The notes under the pieces: generated by a model
The model's input: only the letters and a program-made list of their open reading frames with translations
What the model was told of the DNA's origin: nothing
The model's database searches: none
Shown: in pieces, positions 39,722-47,322 of the stretch
How the letters are laid out: the number at the start of each line of letters is the position of its first letter
Position numbering within the stretch: the stretch's first letter is position 1
Assembly (NCBI GenBank): GCA_947628795.1
Contig: CANRBF010000009.1
Location: 49,737-113,736 of the forward strand
DNA length: 64,000 bases
From: an uncultured Monoglobus sp.
GTDB taxonomy: Bacteria; Bacillota; Clostridia; Monoglobales; Monoglobaceae
Direction of reading: 5' to 3'
Made by a program: the position numbers and the translations under genes

Positions 39722-39967
39722 AGAGTTAATATCGGTAAGCCGGCAAAAAAAGAAGTTGATTTCGTCGCGGTCAATATGAACGAAACAGAATACCATCAGG
39801 TCTCCGCGAGCGTGCTTGATGAAAAGACCTTGGAACGGGAATTGGCGCCGTTGCGAGAGATAAAAGATAATTATCCTAAAACATTGTTAACTCTTGACGA
39901 TATAGGCAGCGGGGCAAATTACGGAGGTATAAAACAGAAAAATGTAATTGACTGGCCGCTTGAATAA
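39722..39967 (+). pseudogene. C-terminal remnant of a DUF4143-type ATP-binding protein
   Basis: The translated stretch contains KEVDFVAVN, YHQVSASVLDEKTLERE, LLTLDD and a final VIDWPLE. This is the usual C-terminal end of the AAA ATPases carrying DUF4143, proteins of about 400 residues. The frame is closed by a stop at 39695 and no upstream part of such a gene is present. An internal ATG at 39776 would allow a 63-residue product, but it has no clear SD. I read it as the decayed end of a deleted gene. The identification rests on recalled family similarity. Confidence 0.6.
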
Positions 39968-40091
39968 TTTTTTAAAATATAAAATTTGCCCGAAGCTCAT
40001 GTTTCGGTTGAAAATGTCGCGCGGCGGGCGACCGCGGGCTTGTTTAAATGATGTATGATAAAATCACGAAATAAAAGAAGGAGTGATTTAA

Positions 40092-40946
40092 ATGCTTGGA
40101 GCAATAATCGGAGATATCGTGGGTTCGGTTTATGAATGGAAAAACATTAAAACAAAGGACTTTCCACTGTTTCGGGATGACTGCTTTTTTACCGACGACA
40201 CCGTTATGACCTGCGCTGTCGCGGAGGCGCTTATGAGCGGCGGCGGGAGAGACGATTTTATTGACGCCTTGAAGAAATACGGAAGAATGTATCCCGACGC
40301 AGGGTACGGAGGCAGGTTCAGGCAGTGGCTTTTTACGAATGACCGTATGCCGTACAACAGCTACGGCAACGGCTCGGCTATGCGCGTCTCGCCCTGCGCG
40401 TGGGCGGCCGATCTTAAGCCCGCCGCCGAGATCGGAAAGCTGTTGGCAATCGTCGGGAAGCGCGCAACGCTGTCCGCCGAAGTAACACACAACCACCCGG
40501 AGGGCATCAAAGGCGCGATGGCGACCGCGGACGCGATCTTCATTTGCCGCTTCTATTTCGGCGGATACTGCCGCGATGGCGAAAAATCTATCAACGATGA
40601 TCCCGGTGAGTGCAAGAGGCACGTCAGGGAGCATATCGAGCGGGAGTACGGATACGACCTGTCTAGGACGATCGACGAGATCCGCCCGACATATCGTTTT
40701 GATGAGAGCTGTCAAGGATCAGTGCCGCAGGCTATAATCGCTTTTCTGGAGAGCGAGGATTTTGAGGACGCCGTGCGGAACGCCGTGTCCATAGGCGGCG
40801 ACAGCGACACTTTGGCGGCGATAACGGGCGGCATAGCCGAGGCGGCGTACGGGATCCCCGATCGGATCAAGGAAAAAGCGTATTCCTATCTTGACGAGCC
40901 GCTGAAGGACGTGCTCGAAAGATGGGAGCGGTTTATTTCAAAATAA
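40092..40946 (+). CDS. ADP-ribosylglycohydrolase family protein
   Basis: A 284-residue all-helical enzyme of the DraG/ARH family, which removes ADP-ribose from proteins or other targets using two metal ions. The start MLGAIIGDIVGSVYEW, the metal motif FTDDTVM (about 34-40), YGNGSAMRV (about 94-102) and the C-terminal metal site GGDSDTLAAITGG (about 236-248) are all intact. AAGGAGTG precedes the ATG. No ADP-ribosyltransferase or nitrogenase gene is near, so the substrate is unknown. Confidence 0.9.
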   Translation: MLGAIIGDIVGSVYEWKNIKTKDFPLFRDDCFFTDDTVMTCAVAEALMSGGGRDDFIDALKKYGRMYPDAGYGGRFRQWLFTNDRMPYNSYGNGSAMRVSPCAWAADLKPAAEIGKLLAIVGKRATLSAEVTHNHPEGIKGAMATADAIFICRFYFGGYCRDGEKSINDDPGECKRHVREHIEREYGYDLSRTIDEIRPTYRFDESCQGSVPQAIIAFLESEDFEDAVRNAVSIGGDSDTLAAITGGIAEAAYGIPDRIKEKAYSYLDEPLKDVLERWERFISK

Positions 40947-40957
40947 TAATGAGATGA

Positions 40958-40986
40958 GGCGGGCCGATAACCCGCCTTTGTTTTTG
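40958..40986 (+). terminator. Terminator after the ADP-ribosylglycohydrolase gene
   Basis: GGCGGG / CCCGCC stem with a T-rich tail. Confidence 0.75.
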
Positions 40987-41031
40987 GGATTAACATATAT
41001 TGAACATCTCCGAGGGGGCGGAAATCTTTGG

Positions 41032-41060
41032 TTGACGGGGATTTGTTTGTGTGGTACAAT
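41032..41060 (+). promoter_or_regulatory. Promoter of azlCD
   Basis: TTGACG, 17 bases, TACAAT. Confidence 0.7.
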
Positions 41061-41114
41061 GTTTTTTGCTCTTAAAACGGGCAATTCGGTTTTGTATATA
41101 AAGGGGAATTTTTT

Positions 41115-41846
41115 ATGAAACGACACGTTTATTTCGCGGCGGGAGTCGGAGCGGGGATACCTATTTTTCTCGGTTATCTTGCGGTTTCGTTCACGTTCGG
41201 TATCATGGCGAAAAACTGCGGGCTGTCGGTGTTTCAGGCGGTGCTGCTTTCCGCCTCGAATCTGACCAGCGCGGGGCAGTTTTCCGGTCTCACGCTTATT
41301 ACCGCGGGCGCGTCGCTCTCCGAGATGGCGGCCACGCAGTTTGTGATAAATCTGAGATACTGCCTGATGTCCTGCTCGCTGTCGCAGAAAATAGATGAAA
41401 AAACGCCGTTTTTCCACAGGTTTTTTATGGCGTACGGCGTGACGGACGAGATCTTCGGCGTTTCGGTCAGCCGCGAGGGACGGCTAAGTCCGTTTTATTT
41501 TTACGGGCTGGTGGCGGTCTCGGCGCTGGGCTGGGTCGGAGGCACTTTTTTGGGCGTGGTTTCGGGCAGCTTGCTGCCCGCCCGCGTCGTAAGCGCGCTG
41601 AGCATCGCGCTTTACGGCATGTTTATCGCGATAATCATACCGCCCGCCCGCGACAACAAGGTCGTGGCCGGAATAGTCGTGATCTCGATGCTGTTGAGCC
41701 TGCTGTTCGCCGCGGCTCTGGCACTTAAAGAGATATCGTCGGGATTTCGGATAATTATTTTGACAGTCGTTATTTCGGGCGCCGCCGCGTTTTTCTTTCC
41801 AATCGCGGACGACGAAAGAGGCGGACAACAGGAGGAGTTATCATGA
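41115..41846 (+). CDS. azlC: AzlC family branched-chain amino acid exporter subunit
   Basis: A 243-residue membrane protein with about seven hydrophobic segments. Features of AzlC are GIPIFLGYLAVSFTFGIMA at the N-terminus, SASNLTSAGQFSGL, the INLRYCLMSCSL segment and FAYGVTDEIF-like FMAYGVTDEIF. AzlC with AzlD exports branched-chain amino acids or analogues. The SD AAAGGGGAA precedes the ATG. The stop overlaps the azlD start by four bases, so the subunits are made together. Confidence 0.92.
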   Translation: MKRHVYFAAGVGAGIPIFLGYLAVSFTFGIMAKNCGLSVFQAVLLSASNLTSAGQFSGLTLITAGASLSEMAATQFVINLRYCLMSCSLSQKIDEKTPFFHRFFMAYGVTDEIFGVSVSREGRLSPFYFYGLVAVSALGWVGGTFLGVVSGSLLPARVVSALSIALYGMFIAIIIPPARDNKVVAGIVVISMLLSLLFAAALALKEISSGFRIIILTVVISGAAAFFFPIADDERGGQQEELS

Positions 41847-42154
41847 AGCCGAGCGTTTACACATATATCGCGGTGATGGCGATCGTCACATATTTGATCC
41901 GCCTTTTGCCGCTGACGCTTATACGCAGAGAGATAAAGAACAAATTTATTCGCTCGTTTTTATATTACGTGCCTTTTGTGACGCTGTCGGTGATGGTGTT
42001 CCCCGCCATCCTCACTGCCTCGTCTGGCAAATGCGCCTCGGCTGCGGGATTTGTGACGGCGCTTATTTTGGCCTACTGCCGAAAGAGCCTTATAACTGTG
42101 GCGCTGTGCGCCAGCGCCGTCGTGTTCCTGGTCGAGCTGTTGCCGGTGGCGTGA
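41843..42154 (+). CDS. azlD: AzlD domain membrane protein
   Basis: A 103-residue protein with three or four membrane helices. It contains the family pattern TYLIRLLPLTLIRREI followed by FLYYVPFVTLSVMVFPAIL. It is the small partner of AzlC. The ATG overlaps the azlC stop and has AGGAGGAG immediately upstream. Confidence 0.92.
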   Translation: MKPSVYTYIAVMAIVTYLIRLLPLTLIRREIKNKFIRSFLYYVPFVTLSVMVFPAILTASSGKCASAAGFVTALILAYCRKSLITVALCASAVVFLVELLPVA

Positions 42155-42186
42155 TATAAAAATTGCGAAAATTTGTAAAAATATTG

Positions 42187-42215
42187 TTGAATTTTATTTT
42201 GAAACAGTATATAAT
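42187..42215 (+). promoter_or_regulatory. Promoter of the PurF-like gene
   Basis: TTGAAT, 17 bases, TATAAT. Confidence 0.75.
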
Positions 42216-42295
42216 TAAATCAGCAAAAATAAAAGAATCAATTTGGCCTATACAGTCGGCGGATTTATGAACTTACGGCATGAAAGGAGTTTGCT

Positions 42296-43702
42296 ATGGG
42301 AGGAATATTTGGTGTAACTTCAAAAAAAGACTGTGTGCTTGATTTGTTTTTCGGAATTGATTATCATTCACACCTGGGCACAAAGAGAGGCGGAATGGTT
42401 GTGCACGGCGACAAGGGCTTTGACCGCGCCATACACAACATCGAAAACTCGCCGTTCAGAACGAAATTTGAGAGAGATGTTGAAAAGATGAAGGGCACGT
42501 CGGGCATAGGCTGTATTTCGGACAACGAGCCGCAGCCGCTTATCGTGCGCTCGCATCTGGGCAGCTTCGCGATAACCACGGTCGGCAGGATCAACAATAT
42601 GGACGAGCTTGTGGAAAAAGCGTATAACAAAGGCGTGACGCACTTCCTTGAGATGAGCGGCGGCAGCGTCAACCAGACCGAGCTTGTGGCGGCGATCGTC
42701 AATCAGGCCGACAGCATAGTTGACGGAATAAAGCTGGCGCAGAAATTGATCGACGGCTCGATGTCGATGCTTATTCTCACGGCCGACGGCATATACGCCG
42801 CGCGCGACAGACTCGGCAGAACGCCGATAGTCATCGGCAAAAAGGACGGCGCGATGTGCGCCTCGTTCGAGAGCTTCGCCTATCTGAATCTGGGATATAA
42901 CACATATAAAGAGCTGGGCCCCGGCGAGATCGTGTTCGTGACGCCCGAGAGCGCCGAGACGGTGGCGCCGCCGGGGGACGAGATGAAGATCTGCTCCTTC
43001 CTCTGGGTTTATTACGGATATCCGCCTTCAACATACGAGGGCGTAAATGTGGAGCAAATGCGCTACAACTGCGGTCACAAGCTGGCGGAGCGCGACAATG
43101 TGAAACCCGATATGGTGGCGGGCGTTCCCGATTCGGGCACGGCGCACGCCATAGGCTACGCCAATAAGTCGGGCATACCGTTTTCGCGTCCGTTTATCAA
43201 GTATACCCCCACGTGGCCGCGCTCGTTTATGCCGCCCAATCAGGCACAGCGCGATGTTATAGCCAAGATGAAGCTGATCCCGGTCAAGGAGCTGATACAC
43301 GACAAGAGCCTGCTGCTGATCGACGACTCGATCGTGCGCGGAACGCAGCTGAGAGAGACCACCGAGTTCCTCTACAACAGCGGCGCCACCGAGGTGCATA
43401 TCAGACCCGCGTGTCCGCCGATCATGTTCGGATGCAAGTATCTGAATTTTTCGCGCTCAAAGTCGGAGCTTGACCTGATAGCCCGCCGCACCATAAGAAA
43501 GCGCGAGGGCGACGATGTGCCCGACGCGGTGCTTGCGGATTACGCGAACCCCGAAAGTCAAAATTATAAAGAAATGGTCGACGAGATGTGCAAGGAGCAG
43601 AATTTCACGTCGCTGATGTATAACAGGCTTGACGACATGATAGAGGCGATCGGCCTGCCCGAGTGCAAGCTCTGCACCTACTGCTGGAACGGAAAAGAGT
43701 AA
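42296..43702 (+). CDS. PurF-like amidophosphoribosyltransferase homologue lacking the Cys nucleophile
   Basis: A 468-residue homologue of glutamine PRPP amidotransferase. The N-terminal Ntn domain starts MGGIFGV where active PurF begins Met-Cys, so the glutaminase nucleophile is replaced by Gly. Other Ntn features (SHLGTKRGGM, HLGSFAITTVGRINN) remain. The phosphoribosyltransferase half has the PRPP loop LLLIDDSIVRGTQL at about 339-352. Four Cys near the end (RPACPPIMFGC, ECKLCTYC) could hold an Fe-S cluster as in Bacillus PurF. The SD GAAAGGAG precedes the ATG. No pur genes flank it, and it has its own promoter and terminator. It may be ammonia-dependent, regulatory, or use another substrate. 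Confidence 0.85.
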   Translation: MGGIFGVTSKKDCVLDLFFGIDYHSHLGTKRGGMVVHGDKGFDRAIHNIENSPFRTKFERDVEKMKGTSGIGCISDNEPQPLIVRSHLGSFAITTVGRINNMDELVEKAYNKGVTHFLEMSGGSVNQTELVAAIVNQADSIVDGIKLAQKLIDGSMSMLILTADGIYAARDRLGRTPIVIGKKDGAMCASFESFAYLNLGYNTYKELGPGEIVFVTPESAETVAPPGDEMKICSFLWVYYGYPPSTYEGVNVEQMRYNCGHKLAERDNVKPDMVAGVPDSGTAHAIGYANKSGIPFSRPFIKYTPTWPRSFMPPNQAQRDVIAKMKLIPVKELIHDKSLLLIDDSIVRGTQLRETTEFLYNSGATEVHIRPACPPIMFGCKYLNFSRSKSELDLIARRTIRKREGDDVPDAVLADYANPESQNYKEMVDEMCKEQNFTSLMYNRLDDMIEAIGLPECKLCTYCWNGKE

Positions 43703-43728
43703 TATTTTATAAAAATATAAAATATTTG

Positions 43729-43757
43729 CGGGCGGTGATAACCGCCCGCGTTTTTTA
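43729..43757 (+). terminator. Terminator after the PurF-like gene
   Basis: GCGGGCGGT / ACCGCCCGC stem with six Ts. Confidence 0.85.
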
Positions 43758-43857
43758 TTTGAACCAAGCAAAGCGAGAGACAAGAGCGCGATCAAAGGCC
43801 GGCTGATGTTTTTATTGGGCTTGCAGAAATGTGTTTTATCAAAACGTCAAAGAATAA

Positions 43858-43899
43858 TGTGTTACAATACACGACACAAATATTTTTTGTGTTACAATA
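43858..43899. promoter_or_regulatory. Operator-like direct repeats before the toxin-antitoxin operon
   Basis: TGTGTTACAATA occurs exactly at 43858-43869 and 43888-43899, 30 bases apart (about three helical turns). An inverted repeat ACACAAA/TTTGTGT (43874-43892) lies between and into the second copy. The second copy ends 11 bases before the -35, a fitting site for autoregulation by the antitoxin. Confidence 0.6.
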
Positions 43900-43910
43900 G
43901 CACTTTTTTG

Positions 43911-43939
43911 TTGACAAAATGAAATAATTGTGGTATATT
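43911..43939 (+). promoter_or_regulatory. Promoter of the toxin-antitoxin operon
   Basis: TTGACA, 17 bases, TATATT. Confidence 0.8.
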
Positions 43940-44043
43940 AATAGTGTCAGAAATGATATAATAATTGCCATTGTACTGTAAGGAAGGAGGACATATTTGT
44001 GTATAATGGTCAATTAGGTGGAATTGGCAGAAAGGAGGTAAGT

Positions 44044-44352
44044 ATGCCAACTATTTCAACACGTGTAGACGACAAAACGAAAGCCGAGGCTGAAAAGATT
44101 GCTGCCGAGATCGGAGTTCCGGTAAGTACGGCGATAAATATATTTTTAAAACGTTTTATAGCAAATCGCGGATTTCCGTTTAATGTCGTTTCAACCAATG
44201 GAGCAGATCAAAAACCGCTAATAAATATTAATACGTTAGACGCGTCGGTAAAGCGAGCAGTTGCCGATCCAAATAATATAGGTTTATCGCGTCAATTCAC
44301 CTATTTAGACCAAAATACGGGACAACCGATTACGGTTGTCGGAAAGGAGTAA
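44044..44352 (+). CDS. RelB/DinJ-family antitoxin
   Basis: A 102-residue protein. The N-terminal half is a ribbon-helix-helix domain of the RelB/DinJ type: ISTRVDDKTKAEAEKIAAEIG followed in turn by VPVSTAINIFLKRFI and GFPFNV. These domains bind operator DNA as dimers; the C-terminal half would wrap the toxin. AGGAGG lies four bases before this ATG, better than the longer in-frame start upstream. The toxin gene starts three bases after the stop. Both genes are distinctly AT-richer than their neighbours, suggesting acquisition. Confidence 0.87.
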   Translation: MPTISTRVDDKTKAEAEKIAAEIGVPVSTAINIFLKRFIANRGFPFNVVSTNGADQKPLININTLDASVKRAVADPNNIGLSRQFTYLDQNTGQPITVVGKE

Positions 44353-44355
44353 GGA

Positions 44356-44934
44356 ATGAAAACCTCAATACTTATGGTAGTGGCAGGACCTAACGGTTCC
44401 GGAAAATCAACAATTACATCGGAAATACAGATAATCGGATATTATATAAACGCTGATGAAATACAGAGAGAAAAAGCGTGCGATCCCCTTGAAGCCGCGA
44501 AAATAGCGACAGCCACTCGCGAATATATGCTAAAGAATAAACAGAATTTTACATTTGAGTCTGTGTTATCAACAACGCGTAATTTTAACCTTATTGAGAA
44601 GGCGAAAAGAAGCGGCTATAAAGTAATTTGCATTTATGTGTTAACTAATGATCCCGAAATTAATGTCACGCGCGTTGAGGAAAGAGTAAAAATGGGCGGC
44701 CACGATGTTTCGTCGGAAAAAATCCGCGAAAGATATCATCGAGCAATGAAATTATTTCCGAAATTGTTTACTCTTTGCGATGAGTTGTATGTTTATGACA
44801 ACTCATATGAAAGAGGAGAAGGGGAACCGGAAAGAATTGTAAGCATGCAGAATGGAATAATAACGTTAAGTCCAACTCCAAAATGGTCTTTGGATGACAT
44901 TAACAAATTGTGCAGCGGAACATATAGCTGTTAA
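44356..44934 (+). CDS. Zeta-toxin-like kinase
   Basis: A 192-residue P-loop kinase. GPNGSGKST (residues 11-19) is the Walker A motif. ADEIQ, FTFESVLST (about 57-65) and VEERVKMGGHDV with IRERYHRAMKLF follow the pattern of zeta/PezT-type toxins, which phosphorylate UDP-N-acetylglucosamine and block wall synthesis. Small kinases of this group acting on other substrates cannot be excluded. It is encoded with a RelB-like, not an epsilon-like, antitoxin. The SD AAGGAGTAAGGA overlaps the antitoxin stop region. Confidence 0.85.
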   Translation: MKTSILMVVAGPNGSGKSTITSEIQIIGYYINADEIQREKACDPLEAAKIATATREYMLKNKQNFTFESVLSTTRNFNLIEKAKRSGYKVICIYVLTNDPEINVTRVEERVKMGGHDVSSEKIRERYHRAMKLFPKLFTLCDELYVYDNSYERGEGEPERIVSMQNGIITLSPTPKWSLDDINKLCSGTYSC

Positions 44935-44942
44935 ATTAGTTA

Positions 44943-44984
44943 AAGCGTCTGTGTTGCTTTACAAACAATACAGACGCTGTTTTT
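44943..44984. terminator. Terminator between the toxin gene and the sensor kinase gene
   Basis: AGCGTCTGT / ACAGACGCT stem followed by a T-run. Confidence 0.85.
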
Positions 44985-47072
44985 TTATTCTTCAAGTTTT
45001 TTGATCAGTTTTCCGACGTCAACGGGTTTTTCGACAAAGTCGTCCATGCCGCTTTGGGCGGCTTTTTTTCTGTCCTCGTCGGAGGTGTTGGCTGTGCAGG
45101 CGAAGATGCGCACTGTTTTCGCGTCGGGCCTGTTTAAGGCACGAATGGCTTTGGCGGCCTCAAATCCGTCCATCTCGGGCATTAAAAGGTCCATGAGTAT
45201 AACGCCATAGGTCCCGACTTCCGATTTCGAGAACATGTCAAGGGCGATCCTGCCGTTTTCGGCGAGGTCGGCCTCAAAGCCGCTTTCGCGCAGCAGCTCG
45301 ATCAATATCTCCGCGTTTAGCTCGTTGTCCTCCGCCGCGAGGATACGGGGATGCGTTTTCTTTTCGGTCGGCTCCGCCTCGTCGGATCTTTGCGGAGGAG
45401 CTGTCGGAGACGCCGTGAACGTGAAGGTGAAGGAGCTGCCCTCTCTCTTGCGGCTGGTAAATGTCAGATCGCCGCCCATCAGCAGAGCGAGACGGCGGCT
45501 TATGGGAAGGCCGAGCCCCGTGCCCTGGTTTCCCTTTGAAACGGTGCCCGGCTCCCGCGCGAATATGTCGAAGATCTGTTTTTGGAATTCCTCGCTCATT
45601 CCGCAGCCGTTGTCCGAAACGACCGCCGTGGTCAGCACATTGCCGTCCTCGGTCAGTTCCTGGCTGAGCGACAGTGTTACCCTGCCGCCCTGCGGAGTGA
45701 ATTTTCTGGCGTTGTCCAAAAGATTCATCAGCACCTGCTGAATACGCGCGCCGTCGCCTGAAACATACGGCCATGTGAGGTCGTATTCAAGAGCGTAGGT
45801 CAGGCCTTTTTCCGACATGGCGCTCTTCGCGATCGTGTCAACGGTTTTGAGCATAAGCTCAAGCTCCACCGTTTCGCTGCTGAGCGTCGGGTTCTCATCT
45901 TTAAGCTCCGACATGTCGAGCATGTCGTTTACCAGAGACAGCAGATAATTGGCGGTCACGGTCGACTGCTTGAGATAGCCCTGAACGCGCTCGGTGTCGT
46001 CCGCGTTGCGGGTCATCAGCTGATTTAATCCGATAAGACCGTTGAGCGGAGTTCGGAGCTCGTGGCTCATTGTGGACAGAAACCTGTTTTTGGCTTTCGC
46101 GTCGGCCTTGTTTTTGGTGTAGCGTATGTACAGACGAATAAGCAGGAACGCCAGAACCAGTATAACAAGCAGCAGGAGCGTTGAGGCTCTCACGGCATAG
46201 CGGTAGCGGTACAGAAAATCCGACACCGTGAATCGGTACTGATTATCCATTATTCCCTTTATTGTGCAGCTCCCGATCTCATCCTCGGATATTGCGGCTA
46301 TGGTTTTGTTTAATATATCTATCATAGTCCGACCGTCGGCCTGAGACTGTTCGCTGCCCTCGCCGAACTTCACGACCGCGGAAAAGCAAAGCTGGTCGTC
46401 AAGCCCCGGCACGGGGATGACCTTGAGTTTTTCATAAATCGGTTTTGACAGCCAGTATTCGACCACATACTGGTTCTGTATCATCAGGTCGGCTTCGCCC
46501 GAGTTGACCGCGTCAAAGCAGGCGTCGATCGAGGGATAATCAATAAGCTTAAAATTGGGATACATCTCGCTCAGCACCTTTCTGAGCGTCTGCGAGCCGG
46601 TGGAGATGGCGATCGTCATTTCGGCGTCGCGGTTGAATACCAGACCTTCGCGCGCGACCACCACTTTTCGGCTCGAAAGATACGGGTCGCTGATAAGGAT
46701 GCCGCGGGCTTTTTGGTTCTCTTTGTTATACTCAACGCTTGAAACCAGGTCAAGATCCGCGCTTAAAAGATAGTCGTAAGTGACGTCTCCGGCGGGCAGG
46801 GGCACATACTCAAAGTCCATGCCGCACAGCTCGCTGACATAGTCGAATATATATCGGGAAATTCCCGCAAACTCGCCGTTTTCGTCGGAAAAAGACACGG
46901 GCACTCGATCCTGCACATAGCCTATCTTGAGCGTTTTGTGCGAGGAAATATAATTCTGCTCATCGGGAGTGAATTCGAGCGGTTCCCGCGCGGAGGCGAT
47001 GGGCGCGGCCGAACAGAGCAGCTGCAGTATTATAAAAAACAACGAAACGAATTTAAATATCCTGCGTTTCAT
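44985..47072 (-). CDS. Hybrid sensor histidine kinase with a periplasmic-binding-protein sensor
   Basis: A 695-residue protein. A signal segment (1-25) leads to an extracellular SBP_bac_3-like domain (about 45-285; KIGYVQDRVPVSFSDENG), a membrane helix (about 300-320), HisKA with phospho-acceptor His in MSHELRTPLNG, an HATPase with DNARKFTPQGG, DNGCGMS and GTGLGLPISR, and a receiver domain with phospho-acceptor Asp in GVILMDLLMPEMDG. This is the BvgS-like layout, sensing small molecules such as amino acids. No response regulator or transport gene is adjacent. The ATG is preceded by AAGGAGG; the longer frame upstream runs through the promoter. Confidence 0.9.
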   Translation of the reverse strand: MKRRIFKFVSLFFIILQLLCSAAPIASAREPLEFTPDEQNYISSHKTLKIGYVQDRVPVSFSDENGEFAGISRYIFDYVSELCGMDFEYVPLPAGDVTYDYLLSADLDLVSSVEYNKENQKARGILISDPYLSSRKVVVAREGLVFNRDAEMTIAISTGSQTLRKVLSEMYPNFKLIDYPSIDACFDAVNSGEADLMIQNQYVVEYWLSKPIYEKLKVIPVPGLDDQLCFSAVVKFGEGSEQSQADGRTMIDILNKTIAAISEDEIGSCTIKGIMDNQYRFTVSDFLYRYRYAVRASTLLLLVILVLAFLLIRLYIRYTKNKADAKAKNRFLSTMSHELRTPLNGLIGLNQLMTRNADDTERVQGYLKQSTVTANYLLSLVNDMLDMSELKDENPTLSSETVELELMLKTVDTIAKSAMSEKGLTYALEYDLTWPYVSGDGARIQQVLMNLLDNARKFTPQGGRVTLSLSQELTEDGNVLTTAVVSDNGCGMSEEFQKQIFDIFAREPGTVSKGNQGTGLGLPISRRLALLMGGDLTFTSRKREGSSFTFTFTASPTAPPQRSDEAEPTEKKTHPRILAAEDNELNAEILIELLRESGFEADLAENGRIALDMFSKSEVGTYGVILMDLLMPEMDGFEAAKAIRALNRPDAKTVRIFACTANTSDEDRKKAAQSGMDDFVEKPVDVGKLIKKLEE

Positions 47073-47100
47073 GTGGGCGCCTCCTTCATATTTAAATAAT

Positions 47101-47129
47101 ATTATGACCGAAAATCGGTAATTTGTCAA
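47101..47129 (-). promoter_or_regulatory. Promoter of the sensor kinase gene
   Basis: Minus strand: TTGACA, 17 bases, CATAAT. Confidence 0.65.
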
Positions 47130-47185
47130 GCGAAAAGAGAGTATATTATTGCAAAAACACATATTAATTTTGTGCATTTTTGCCT

Positions 47186-47214
47186 TTGAAAAACAAGTGG
47201 ACCCGTGGTAAAAT
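47186..47214 (+). promoter_or_regulatory. Promoter of the MATE gene
   Basis: TTGAAA, 17 bases, TAAAAT; the transcript would start near 47221, just before the hairpin. Confidence 0.7.
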
Positions 47215-47232
47215 ATATTAGTCGAGTGGCGT

Positions 47233-47273
47233 ACAGCGCGTAAATCCGGATGGATTTGCGCGCTGTTTCTTTT
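47233..47273 (+). promoter_or_regulatory. Attenuator-like hairpin in the MATE leader
   Basis: A 15-base-pair stem (ACAGCGCGTAAATCC with GGATTTGCGCGCTGT, one G-T pair) and a GGAT loop, followed by TTTCTTTT. It resembles an intrinsic terminator but sits between the promoter and the gene. Confidence 0.7.
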
Positions 47274-47283
47274 AAGGAGAAAC

Positions 47284-47322
47284 ATGCGCCGCTCAAAAAA
47301 TAAGAAAGGAATGTCAAAATGA
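47284..47322 (+). CDS. Putative 12-residue leader peptide of the MATE gene
   Basis: ATG at 47284 follows AAGGAGA and encodes MRRSKNKKGMSK. Its TGA overlaps the MATE ATG (ATGA at 47319-47322). Short basic leader peptides upstream of resistance and efflux genes commonly mediate induction by stalled ribosomes. Here that is inference from position, SD and the hairpin just upstream. Confidence 0.5.
   Translation: MRRSKNKKGMSK

Noticed and set aside
39776..39967. Independent 63-residue gene
   Set aside because: Its sequence looks like the C-terminal end of DUF4143 ATPases and similarity continues upstream of the ATG, which lacks an SD; called a remnant instead.
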